64,000 nucleotides of DNA, taken from the NCBI RefSeq assembly GCF_017813235.1, contig NZ_JAGISH010000004.1:224747-288746 (forward strand), in the 5' to 3' direction. The notes beneath the pieces are model-generated. The model was given only the letters and a program-made list of their open reading frames with translations, made no database searches and was not told where the DNA came from. Shown here in pieces: positions 57,296 to 64,000 of the stretch (positions are counted from its first letter, which is position 1; every line of letters starts with the position of its first letter). The DNA comes from Sagittula salina. Its GTDB lineage: Bacteria; Pseudomonadota; Alphaproteobacteria; Rhodobacterales; Rhodobacteraceae. The translations under genes and the position numbers were made by a program.

Positions 57296-58651
57296 TCAGA
57301 AATCCCGCGTGAAGCGGATATCGAGCGCGTGCTTCGTGGTGTCGTGGAAGGCCGCGTTCGACCGGTTGCGCTTCGACGTCAGCGAAACCTGCGGCGCAAA
57401 GCCCATCACCACGAGGTCGCGCTTCGTCAGCGTCAGCCCCAATTGCAAACGCTCGTCCCGGCGTGGATCGGGGATGCCGGGATAGGGTGCGTGGTAGGTG
57501 CGACGGGCGGCGATTCCTTCGGCATAGGCGGAAACGCCCTTGGGAAACTCGCGGTAGTAGCCCAGCCCGATCCGCCCCTCGTCAAAGGAAAACCGATCCT
57601 GCGCCTTGCGCCCAAAGGAGCCGCCCGCGATGAACCGTACAAAGCTTTCGGGTCCGGTGAAGCGGTCCAGCTGCACCGGAATATCGAGGTAATCGCCATT
57701 GTCTCCGGGGGCGGCGTCGAACTGCTCGTAGCGGTATTCCGCCCCGGTGCGTAGCCGCCATGCGGCGCCCAGCCGCTGGTCGGTTTCGACGCCCAGCCCC
57801 TGATATCGGTAGGTGCGCTGCCCGTCGACCATGGCGCCGCCCTGAAACACCCGCGCCAGAACGGTTCCGCGCGCGGTCCGCGCCTCTACACCGACCGAAC
57901 CCTGCCCCGTCAGGTTGCGGCGGGCGATCTCGGGAAAATTTTCCAGCCGCGCCTCCAGCGCGCCTATGGCGGCAAAGCGCGGGCTGACCTGCTGGCGAAA
58001 CGCCAGCTGCGCGCCCGATGCGTAGCCCAGCCCCGACATGCGCTGCTGGTTCTTCGGAATCACCCCCGTCACCGGCCCCAGCGCCACGCTGGAACGGTTG
58101 GTGCCATTGTTGATGTTGCTCGACGGCAGCAGCGAGACATAGCCGCGAAAGCTCAGCGGGCGTTCGGCGTCCAGCGTCCGCAGCAGCGAGGACAACTGTC
58201 CGTCCAGCCGGTCATCGACGCCCGAGGCGATCAGGCGTTCGGCCTGCGCCTTTGCCCCGTCGTGCATTCCCAGGCGCCCCAGCGCCCCGGTCAGCTGCAC
58301 CCTGACGAGGTCCAGATCGGGCCTCTGCGCGAGGATCATACGGTAGAGGCGCACCGCTTCCATGTCGTTGCCCTGCGCCTGCGCGACCAACGCGTCGGTA
58401 TAGGCCATGCGCACGGCGTGGTCGGGGTGACCGGGCTCATATGCGCGGGCAAGGCGGCGCGCATCGTCGAAAAGCCCGGCGGCGATCAGGCGACGGACAG
58501 CAAGCTGAAGGTCGGCGGCGCTGGCGATCTCGACGACCTGCCCGGTGGAGATCCGCGCGGACAGCGCCTGCGCCTGGCCAGTCACCAGGCACAGGGCAGC
58601 AGACAACAGGATCCCGATCCAACGAAACCGGGGTCCGGCACACTCGCTCAT
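57296..58651 (-). CDS. Slam-like outer-membrane surface-lipoprotein translocator (type XI secretion)
   Basis: A 451-residue protein. Signal peptide about residues 1-29 (ILLSAALCLVTGQAQA), then a helical TPR-type region about 40-160 (LIAAGLFDDARRLARAY, VAQAQGNDMEAVRLYRMIL, VQLTGALGRLGMHDGA) and a beta-barrel from about 165, beginning SFRGYVSLLPSSNINNGTN, a stretch typical of Slam/DUF560 proteins, and ending in DIRFTRDF. Slam proteins move specific lipoproteins across the outer membrane to the cell surface. The start overlaps the stop of the Gly/Ser-rich lipoprotein gene by 4 bases (ATGA), the usual cargo-translocator pairing. Substrate specificity is inferred from this pairing. Confidence 0.85.
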   Translation of the reverse strand: MSECAGPRFRWIGILLSAALCLVTGQAQALSARISTGQVVEIASAADLQLAVRRLIAAGLFDDARRLARAYEPGHPDHAVRMAYTDALVAQAQGNDMEAVRLYRMILAQRPDLDLVRVQLTGALGRLGMHDGAKAQAERLIASGVDDRLDGQLSSLLRTLDAERPLSFRGYVSLLPSSNINNGTNRSSVALGPVTGVIPKNQQRMSGLGYASGAQLAFRQQVSPRFAAIGALEARLENFPEIARRNLTGQGSVGVEARTARGTVLARVFQGGAMVDGQRTYRYQGLGVETDQRLGAAWRLRTGAEYRYEQFDAAPGDNGDYLDIPVQLDRFTGPESFVRFIAGGSFGRKAQDRFSFDEGRIGLGYYREFPKGVSAYAEGIAARRTYHAPYPGIPDPRRDERLQLGLTLTKRDLVVMGFAPQVSLTSKRNRSNAAFHDTTKHALDIRFTRDF

Positions 58652-59778
58652 GGCTGTTTGTCACCGATGAAGACCGCTGTGGTGGCCGCCTGTTCGCCCT
58701 GGATGCGTCCCGTGATCAGCGCGGTTCCCGCGGCCGCCTGCTGGTTCGCCCCCATGAAGGAGCCGAAGAAATTCGACTGGGCTCCCGATTCGTAGATCGC
58801 GGCGCCGGTGTTGTTGACCAGGCTCGCCGTGCCGCCGTTGAAGTCGCCGCCGGAGATGCTGGCCCCGGAAAGCACGACCGCGGAATTTCCATCGACGAAA
58901 TCCGCGCCACCGGTGCGGCCGGCCCCGGAGATCCGGCCATTGACCTGCCCGGTGTCGAAATTCGCCGTAAGTTCGACATCGCCACGCACGCGGGCATCGT
59001 AATCCTGGTTGGTGGTGGCCGAATTGCTCACCCCACGCACGGTGGACACCAGCGCCCCGCCGGTCCGCCGGTAGGTCGCGGTTCCCGATGCCTGTACCGC
59101 ACTGGTGGGCGTGAAGGTGCCGCCGTAGAAGACCCCCGTGGTCGACTGCCCGCCGAAGGCGTTCAACGTGCCGACGCCCAGCTCGACGATAAAGAAGTCG
59201 TCGTCACCGTCATTGTCGAGGTCGTCGGTGATCAGCGAAAAACTGTCCCCCGCAGTGGAGGCGCTGCCGGGCGCTGCGCCGAACTGCGCGATACCGAAGC
59301 CGCTGGTACCGGAGCCATTGGCCACACCGGGCTTGCCGCTGACATTTAGCGACCCGGTGCCCGTCGCACTGACCGGCAGGCCGCCCGCTATGGACGTCAG
59401 GGTGACATTTTGCAGATCGACCACGGCGGTCGTCGCCGTGGTGGACTGGTTCGCCCCGGTGTGCAGATAGGCGTAGGTCGCCGTCTCATGAATCGCGGGT
59501 GCGCCCGGTACGGGCAGCGCGGATTGCACCACCTTGTCGTTCTGGATCACGACGCCCTTGAGGCTGGCGGTGCCGGTAAAGCCCGCCCCCGCCGTGGTGC
59601 CACCGCCGCTGGTGGTGCTGGAGGCGACGGTCGGCGGCGTGCTACCGGAACTGCCGCCCGACGAGACGACTCCCGAAGTACCACCGCCGGACCCGCCGCC
59701 CCCGCTGGACAATTGCAATAGATCGCACCCGGCCAGCGCGAGCCCACTCACGATCAGAAGCGTGCTGGAAACTTTCAT
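58648..59778 (-). CDS. Predicted surface lipoprotein, candidate Slam cargo
   Basis: A 376-residue lipoprotein. Lipobox LAGC puts the lipidated Cys at residue 18 (SGLALAGCDLLQ); Asp follows at +2. Residues about 25-65 are a Gly/Ser/Thr linker (SSGGGGSGGG). The remainder is beta-rich; DLDNDGDDD (residues about 186-194) matches a DxDxDGxxD calcium-binding loop. The C-terminal part (residues 285-370) contains repeated strands such as GQVNGRISGAG and AIYESGAQSNFFGSFMGANQ, resembling the small barrels of TbpB-type surface lipoproteins (FFGxF..). It is followed by the overlapping Slam gene. Ligand is unknown. Confidence 0.75.
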   Translation of the reverse strand: MKVSSTLLIVSGLALAGCDLLQLSSGGGGSGGGTSGVVSSGGSSGSTPPTVASSTTSGGGTTAGAGFTGTASLKGVVIQNDKVVQSALPVPGAPAIHETATYAYLHTGANQSTTATTAVVDLQNVTLTSIAGGLPVSATGTGSLNVSGKPGVANGSGTSGFGIAQFGAAPGSASTAGDSFSLITDDLDNDGDDDFFIVELGVGTLNAFGGQSTTGVFYGGTFTPTSAVQASGTATYRRTGGALVSTVRGVSNSATTNQDYDARVRGDVELTANFDTGQVNGRISGAGRTGGADFVDGNSAVVLSGASISGGDFNGGTASLVNNTGAAIYESGAQSNFFGSFMGANQQAAAGTALITGRIQGEQAATTAVFIGDKQP

Positions 59779-59862
59779 CTTTTCAATCCCCGATGGTAAA
59801 GTAAGCGCCGTTCGCGGTGGCGCGCCGATCAACCCGGCCCTCAAATGCCTACGCCTTTCCGG

Positions 59863-59878
59863 GGGGATAGCTATCCCC
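59863..59878. promoter_or_regulatory. Perfect 16-bp palindrome in the divergent promoter region
   Basis: GGGGATAG-CTATCCCC with no mismatch, centred 92 bases upstream of the lipoprotein start and 78 bases upstream of the histidine kinase start, in a 169-base divergent gap. Good candidate for a dimeric regulator such as the LuxR/NarL protein encoded at 62020-62661. Confidence 0.55.
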
Positions 59879-59947
59879 TGTTCAAGGGGGGTCACAGGCG
59901 GGGCGGGACATGGTAGATTTCAGTCAATTGATTTTCAGGATCCATCC

Positions 59948-62020
59948 ATGACTCCGCGCCGCGTGTTGTTTCTGTCGGTGGCGATCGCGCTGGCCATGTG
60001 CTGGTCGGCCATGTCTGCCCTGCTTGGGCGCCCCTATGCGCCCCTGCCGCCCGGTGCTGTCCCGGTGGCGGTCAGCGCCGATTCACTGCGGCTCGATATC
60101 AACGCGCCCATCGATCTTGTGGAGGAACCGGACAAGCTGCCGGACTATCCCGCCTTCAACACGTTCCTCGATCGCCAGCAGGCCCTGTCGGAGGCGCTCG
60201 GCCACCCTTCGGCGCGGGTGGCATGGTTGCGAGGCGACGAGGCGGGCGTGGCAGAGGTGCAGCCGCGTGGGCTGACTGACCTGCCACCGGTGTTCCACTT
60301 CCAGCTTTTGGTGGGTGTCTTCGGCCTGATGGTCGGCGGCTGGCTCGTGGCGCTCAGGCCGCGCGACCCGGCGGTGCTGCTGTTTGGCGTGACCGGTATC
60401 AGCCTCGCGCTCGCCAGTACGACGGCGGCGGTCTATTCCGGGCGCCAGATCGCCCTGCCCGCAGAGACCTTCCGGCTCCTGTCGGGCTTGAACCACATCG
60501 GGGCGACGTGGTTCGGGGTGGGGCTGATCGGCATGTTCCTGCTTTACCCGAAACGGCTGGTCCGCCCGGCCTGGATCCTTTTGCCGGCCGTGCTGGTGGC
60601 GCTCGGCAACCTCCTGCACCTGAACCAGTTCACGCCGCTGCCGCTGGCCAACCCGATGGTCGCGGTGGAGGCGCTGGTGGCCCTCGCGCTGGCGGTCGCA
60701 CAGTGGCGCCTGTCGCGCCGGATGCCGCTGGACAGGGCGGGGCTGAAGTACCTGCTGATGGCGACGCTGATCGGGGTGGCGGGCTTTGTCGGGCTGTCGG
60801 TGATGCCCACGCTAATGGGCAGTTTCGCACCGGTGAGCCAAGGCTACGCTTTCGGCGCCTTCCTCGCCATGTACGCGGGCATCGCGCTGGGGCTGGCGCG
60901 CTACCGGCTGTTCGACCTCGACCGCTATGCCTTCCGGGTGTGGCTCTGGCTCGGGGCGGGGCTGATGATCGTGGCGCTTGACGCGGCGCTCCTGCTGGTG
61001 CTGCGCGATCAGCCTCTGAGTTCCTTCGGGCTGGCGCTCCTGCTCGGCAGTTTCCTTTACTTCCCGCTGCGGCAGGCTCTGGTCACGCGCGTGATGTCCT
61101 CGCGGCAGGTGACGCTGCAGGGGCAGATGCCCGACATCCTCGCCGCCGCGCTGGAGCGTGACGATGCCCGTCGTGCGCGCGCATGGGACGCGCTGCTGCG
61201 GCGGCTCTGGGCGCCGCTGACCATCGCCCCGGGGGACACCGTGGACGGGCCGCGCCTGCTCGACCACGGGATGGCTCTGGCGCTGCCCGACGCCTGCGGC
61301 TGCGGCACACGCCGGCTGGGCCATGCCAGCGCCGGGCGGAGGCTGTTCAACGCCGACGATGTGGCGGTGGCGGCGACGCTCTGCGACCTGGTGGCCATGA
61401 TCCGGCAAAGCTCGGAAGCCTTCGAGCAGGGCGTCACCACCGAGCGCGACCGCATCGCTCGCGACGTTCATGACAATATCGGCGCCCAGCTCCTGAGTGC
61501 GCTGCATGCCCGCGAGGCGGAGCGCAAGAACGAACTCCTGCGGGAGGCGCTGACCGACCTGCGTGGCATCATCGACGCCGATTTCACCGGCACATTCGTG
61601 CTGGCCGACCTGATGGCCGACCTGCGCGGCGAGACACTGGACCGGCTGGCCAACTCCGGCATTGCGCTGACCTGGCCGCCGATGGCGCTCCCGGAGGAGG
61701 AGGTGTCTCTTCAACTTGCCACCACGATCCGCGCCATCGTGCGCGAAGCGGTGAGCAATGCCATCCGTCACTCCGGCTGCCGCATGGTCACGATATCCCC
61801 GCGGGCGGATCGCGGTACGCTGCGGCTGACACTGTCGGACGATGGCCGCGCAACGGGCAGCGGGCGGGCAGGCAACGGGCTGGAGAACATGCGCACCCGC
61901 GTGCGCGCGTTGAAGGGCACGCTGCTGGTGCGCACCGGGGGCGAGAGCCGGGACGACAGCGGCGTTACCATAGAGGTGGCTCTCCCCTTGATCGAGACTG
62001 CTGACGGAAAGGCCGCCTGA
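59948..62020 (+). CDS. Sensor histidine kinase (NarL/HisKA_3 type)
   Basis: A 690-residue membrane kinase. First helix near residues 4-23, an extracytoplasmic loop to about 117 (PVAVSADSLRLDINAPIDLV), then about seven further helices, and a cytoplasmic kinase part. HisKA_3 His is in RDRIARDVHDNIGAQLLSAL (about residue 508); ATPase N-box REAVSNAIRHSGC (about 600) and G-box LSDDGRATGSGRAGNGLENM. It should autophosphorylate and pass the phosphate to the response regulator. Stop and next start overlap by 1 base. Divergent from the lipoprotein gene. Signal unknown. Confidence 0.88.
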   Translation: MTPRRVLFLSVAIALAMCWSAMSALLGRPYAPLPPGAVPVAVSADSLRLDINAPIDLVEEPDKLPDYPAFNTFLDRQQALSEALGHPSARVAWLRGDEAGVAEVQPRGLTDLPPVFHFQLLVGVFGLMVGGWLVALRPRDPAVLLFGVTGISLALASTTAAVYSGRQIALPAETFRLLSGLNHIGATWFGVGLIGMFLLYPKRLVRPAWILLPAVLVALGNLLHLNQFTPLPLANPMVAVEALVALALAVAQWRLSRRMPLDRAGLKYLLMATLIGVAGFVGLSVMPTLMGSFAPVSQGYAFGAFLAMYAGIALGLARYRLFDLDRYAFRVWLWLGAGLMIVALDAALLLVLRDQPLSSFGLALLLGSFLYFPLRQALVTRVMSSRQVTLQGQMPDILAAALERDDARRARAWDALLRRLWAPLTIAPGDTVDGPRLLDHGMALALPDACGCGTRRLGHASAGRRLFNADDVAVAATLCDLVAMIRQSSEAFEQGVTTERDRIARDVHDNIGAQLLSALHAREAERKNELLREALTDLRGIIDADFTGTFVLADLMADLRGETLDRLANSGIALTWPPMALPEEEVSLQLATTIRAIVREAVSNAIRHSGCRMVTISPRADRGTLRLTLSDDGRATGSGRAGNGLENMRTRVRALKGTLLVRTGGESRDDSGVTIEVALPLIETADGKAA

Positions 62021-62661
62021 TGCGCTCAGTCCTGATTCTCGAGGACAACGCGGAGACGCGGCTCTGGATGGAGGAAATCGTGGCGCGGGTCTTCCCGCAG
62101 GCCACCGTGGCCACCGCCGCGCTGGTCGCCGACGCCAAGGCGCTGGCCCGCACGCAGGTCTTCGACCTTGCGCTGGTCGATCTCAGCCTGCCCGACGGTG
62201 AGGGGCTGGAACTGATCCGCCTGCTTTCGAAGGACAGCCCCGAGACGCAGGCGGTGGTGACGACAATCATGGGTTCGGACGCGGCCGTGGTCTCCGCGCT
62301 TTCGGCGGGCGCCGCCGGTTACCTGCTGAAGACCGAGGACGCCGAGGCTGTCGCCCGCCACCTGTCGCAGGTGGCCTACGGCATTCCGGCGCTGTCGCCG
62401 GCGATCGCCCGGCGAATCATGAAGCACTTCAGCTACACCGGACCGGTGGCGGACGCCCCCGAAGGGTTGACCCAGCGCGAAACGGAAGCGCTTCGGCTGA
62501 TCGCGCAGGGCCTGCGCGTCTCGGAAGTGGCAAGCGAGATGGGCATCGCGGAATCCACCGTCTCGACCTACATCAAGTCGATCTATCGCAAACTCGGTAT
62601 TTCCAACCGAGCGGAGGCGACCTTTGAAGCGACGCGGCTGGGGCTGATGGGCCGGGAGTGA
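62020..62661 (+). CDS. LuxR/NarL-type response regulator
   Basis: A 213-residue regulator. Receiver with the acidic pair in LEDN, phospho-acceptor Asp54 (FDLALVDLSLPDGEG) and Lys in GYLLKTED; C-terminal LuxR helix-turn-helix from about 148 (LTQRETEALRLIAQGLRVSEVASEMGIAESTVSTYIKSIYRKL). It is complete and cognate to the overlapping sensor kinase. Likely DNA target: the palindrome at 59863-59878, by position only. Confidence 0.92.
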   Translation: MRSVLILEDNAETRLWMEEIVARVFPQATVATAALVADAKALARTQVFDLALVDLSLPDGEGLELIRLLSKDSPETQAVVTTIMGSDAAVVSALSAGAAGYLLKTEDAEAVARHLSQVAYGIPALSPAIARRIMKHFSYTGPVADAPEGLTQRETEALRLIAQGLRVSEVASEMGIAESTVSTYIKSIYRKLGISNRAEATFEATRLGLMGRE

Positions 62662-62774
62662 CGCCGCCGCCAGAAGACCCAAAGTCCTTGGGCGCCCGAC
62701 GAAATCAACTATTGCGCGAACCCGGACCCGTGTTAACCTTACGGTAATTTATTTTAGCAGGTGAGGGATTTCCG

Positions 62775-63512
62775 ATGTCGAACATCGCGGGCAAGGCCTA
62801 TGCCATGAACGTGATAACCCCCAGCCACACGCGCCTCACGTGGATCAACCGCCTGCTCTTCATGGCGGCGCGGGGACTGCCGGAAAAACTGCAGGGGTTG
62901 TTGGGACTGTCGCTCATCCACTTTGCCCGCTGGGTCATTGTCAAGCAGGACCAGTGGCCCGATCTCGGACAGGGCGCGCAGCACCAGTTGCAGAACGATT
63001 ACGTCCTCTTCCTGTCGAACTTCAACGGCACCTGGGACCAGTATATCGATGCATTTTCCGATGGCATTCCCGACGGGCTGGACCTGTTCTGGTACACGGC
63101 GACGAAATACCCGCATTCGATCCCGATCACGCCGTTCAAAACCTACATCACCCACAACCAGATCTATACCGACCACTACTACAGCGCCACGCCAGGCAGC
63201 GCCCAGCGCGATGTGAAGGCGGCGCTGACGGTCTATGACACCGTGCTCACGCTTGAGAAGGCCCACGCCACCCAGACACCGGAGGAATTCGCCGCGACCT
63301 GGCGTGACGCGATGTTCACCGCTCAGGGCAACCTCGGTGAGCCAGGGTTCGGCCCGGTGGCGAGCCTCGACACCGAACGGGCAGACCGCAACCGGAAGGC
63401 ATTCGTCCAGCGGGCGCAGGAGGGCTACGCCAGCGGCGCCGCGGCCGAGAGCGTGCCGGACCGGGCGGTGGATGCGGTTCTGGACTTGGCACCGGACAGG
63501 CGGGAGCAGTAG
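62775..63512 (+). CDS. Protein of unknown function, first of a tandem pair
   Basis: A 245-residue soluble protein I do not recognise. It contains LIHFARWVIVKQDQWPDL, then YVLFLSNFNGTWDQYIDAF, then LDLFWYTATKYPHSIPITPFKTYITHNQ and a DHYYSATPGSAQRDVKAAL stretch rich in Tyr/His. Nothing like a signal peptide or membrane helix is clear. The ATG at 62775 follows GTGAGGG. It ends 2 bases before the next gene, whose start shows a similar motif order (HLARM..VLD, then YLVFCADIDAV), suggesting the two are distant paralogues or subunits of one complex. Confidence 0.7.
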   Translation: MSNIAGKAYAMNVITPSHTRLTWINRLLFMAARGLPEKLQGLLGLSLIHFARWVIVKQDQWPDLGQGAQHQLQNDYVLFLSNFNGTWDQYIDAFSDGIPDGLDLFWYTATKYPHSIPITPFKTYITHNQIYTDHYYSATPGSAQRDVKAALTVYDTVLTLEKAHATQTPEEFAATWRDAMFTAQGNLGEPGFGPVASLDTERADRNRKAFVQRAQEGYASGAAAESVPDRAVDAVLDLAPDRREQ

Positions 63513-63514
63513 AC

Positions 63515-64000
63515 ATGCCGGATCTCGACACAGGCCATATCTTTCTCACCACTCTGGCACCGATAAAGGACGGCACCTGCCTCGATGACGGTTATCGGCT
63601 GTCCTGGCGGCAGAAGGTGCGCAACGCGCTGGTGACTTTGCCCGTAGCGCAGCAATCGCCCGCAACGGTGAACAGCGGCCTCAACAGCCCCTTCGCCCGG
63701 AACAGGCGAACGCATCTGGCGCGTATGTTCGTGCTGGACGATGTGGTCTACAACGGGCGCGAGCCCACCAACGCGGTGGCGGGCGCGCTTAAGGGGCTGG
63801 CAACCGGCAACGACGCGGAGTCGAACCCGGCACTGCCGCAGCACACCGATTACCTGAACTGTGCCTACCTCGTTTTCTGTGCCGATATCGACGCGGTGAC
63901 GGAAACGGGCATCGCCCTGCCCACCACCCTGTCCAAGGCGGATCAGGAAAGGGTGCGGCGCTCCTATGCCGAAGAGCTGTGGACCACCATGGGGGAGGAG
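63515..64000 (+). CDS. Protein of unknown function, second of a tandem pair (cut by window edge)
   Basis: 162 codons to the right edge, incomplete at the 3' end. It starts MPDLDTGHIFLTTLAPIKDG, then HLARMFVLDDVVYNGREPTNAV and YLVFCADIDAVTETG, VRRSYAEELWTTMGEE. The order HxAR-x-hydrophobic strand, then a second hydrophobic strand ending in an acidic loop, mirrors the upstream gene (FARWVIVK, LFLSNFNGTW). No named family recognised. Cotranscribed with the upstream gene (2-base gap). Confidence 0.65.
   Translation, partial: MPDLDTGHIFLTTLAPIKDGTCLDDGYRLSWRQKVRNALVTLPVAQQSPATVNSGLNSPFARNRRTHLARMFVLDDVVYNGREPTNAVAGALKGLATGNDAESNPALPQHTDYLNCAYLVFCADIDAVTETGIALPTTLSKADQERVRRSYAEELWTTMGEE

Overview
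The window is one contiguous piece of a GC-rich alphaproteobacterial chromosome, most likely from the Rhodobacterales (Roseobacter group). The assignment rests on gene content: a fbcFBC-type cytochrome bc1 operon, CcrM with rnhB directly upstream, a CtrA-like regulator, the RpoHII-type heat-shock sigma factor, BtaA/BtaB betaine-lipid enzymes next to a PlcP-like phosphoesterase, a CIRCE-controlled groESL operon, and several DUF families common in this order. No rRNA, tRNA, CRISPR array or prophage was seen.

Layout. 1-7.9 kb: cydDCAB (cydB cut by the left edge), then a hemerythrin-like protein and a universal stress protein behind a candidate Fnr box, a CtrA-like regulator with a degenerate receiver, and a GAF protein; together this looks like a low-oxygen/redox block. 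7.9-12.7 kb: ABM-domain protein, DUF484, xerC, AEC transporter, GST and an outer-membrane barrel. 12.9-15.8 kb: petABC. 15.9-20.2 kb: a cysteine-synthase-like enzyme convergent with thiBPQ, which has a TPP riboswitch. 20.3-28.5 kb: aroC, a chemoreceptor, an EamA transporter, a cupin protein, ccrM, rnhB and small genes. 28.7-30.8 kb: groESL. 31.2-36.7 kb: plcP-like gene, btaA, btaB and mprF, a membrane-lipid remodelling block. 37.2-47.6 kb: L-lactate dehydrogenase, DedA, EamA, DUF2161, TraB/GumN protein, M3 oligopeptidase, and coaBC-dut-moeB. 47.7-49.7 kb: a SprA-related protein and a decayed IS1595-like element with recognisable ends and target duplication, holding a TnpB fragment. 49.7-57.3 kb: rpoHII-chaN, argE, a class III aminotransferase and a DEAD-box helicase. 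57.3-62.7 kb: a Slam-like (type XI secretion) outer-membrane protein overlapping a Gly/Ser-rich lipoprotein gene, divergent from a NarL-type two-component system. 62.8-64 kb: two adjacent genes of unknown function, the second cut by the window edge.

Most interesting parts: (1) the lipoprotein/Slam pair facing a two-component system across a 169-bp gap that holds a perfect 16-bp palindrome, a candidate self-contained regulated surface-lipoprotein export system; (2) the plcP-btaA-btaB-mprF block with a candidate Pho box; (3) a short dispersed repeat at many gene 3' ends, and separate 12-bp tandem-repeat arrays, one of which lies in frame inside cydC; (4) the nested IS1595/TnpB remnant. Functional assignments come from recognisable motifs and remembered family features; no database search was run.
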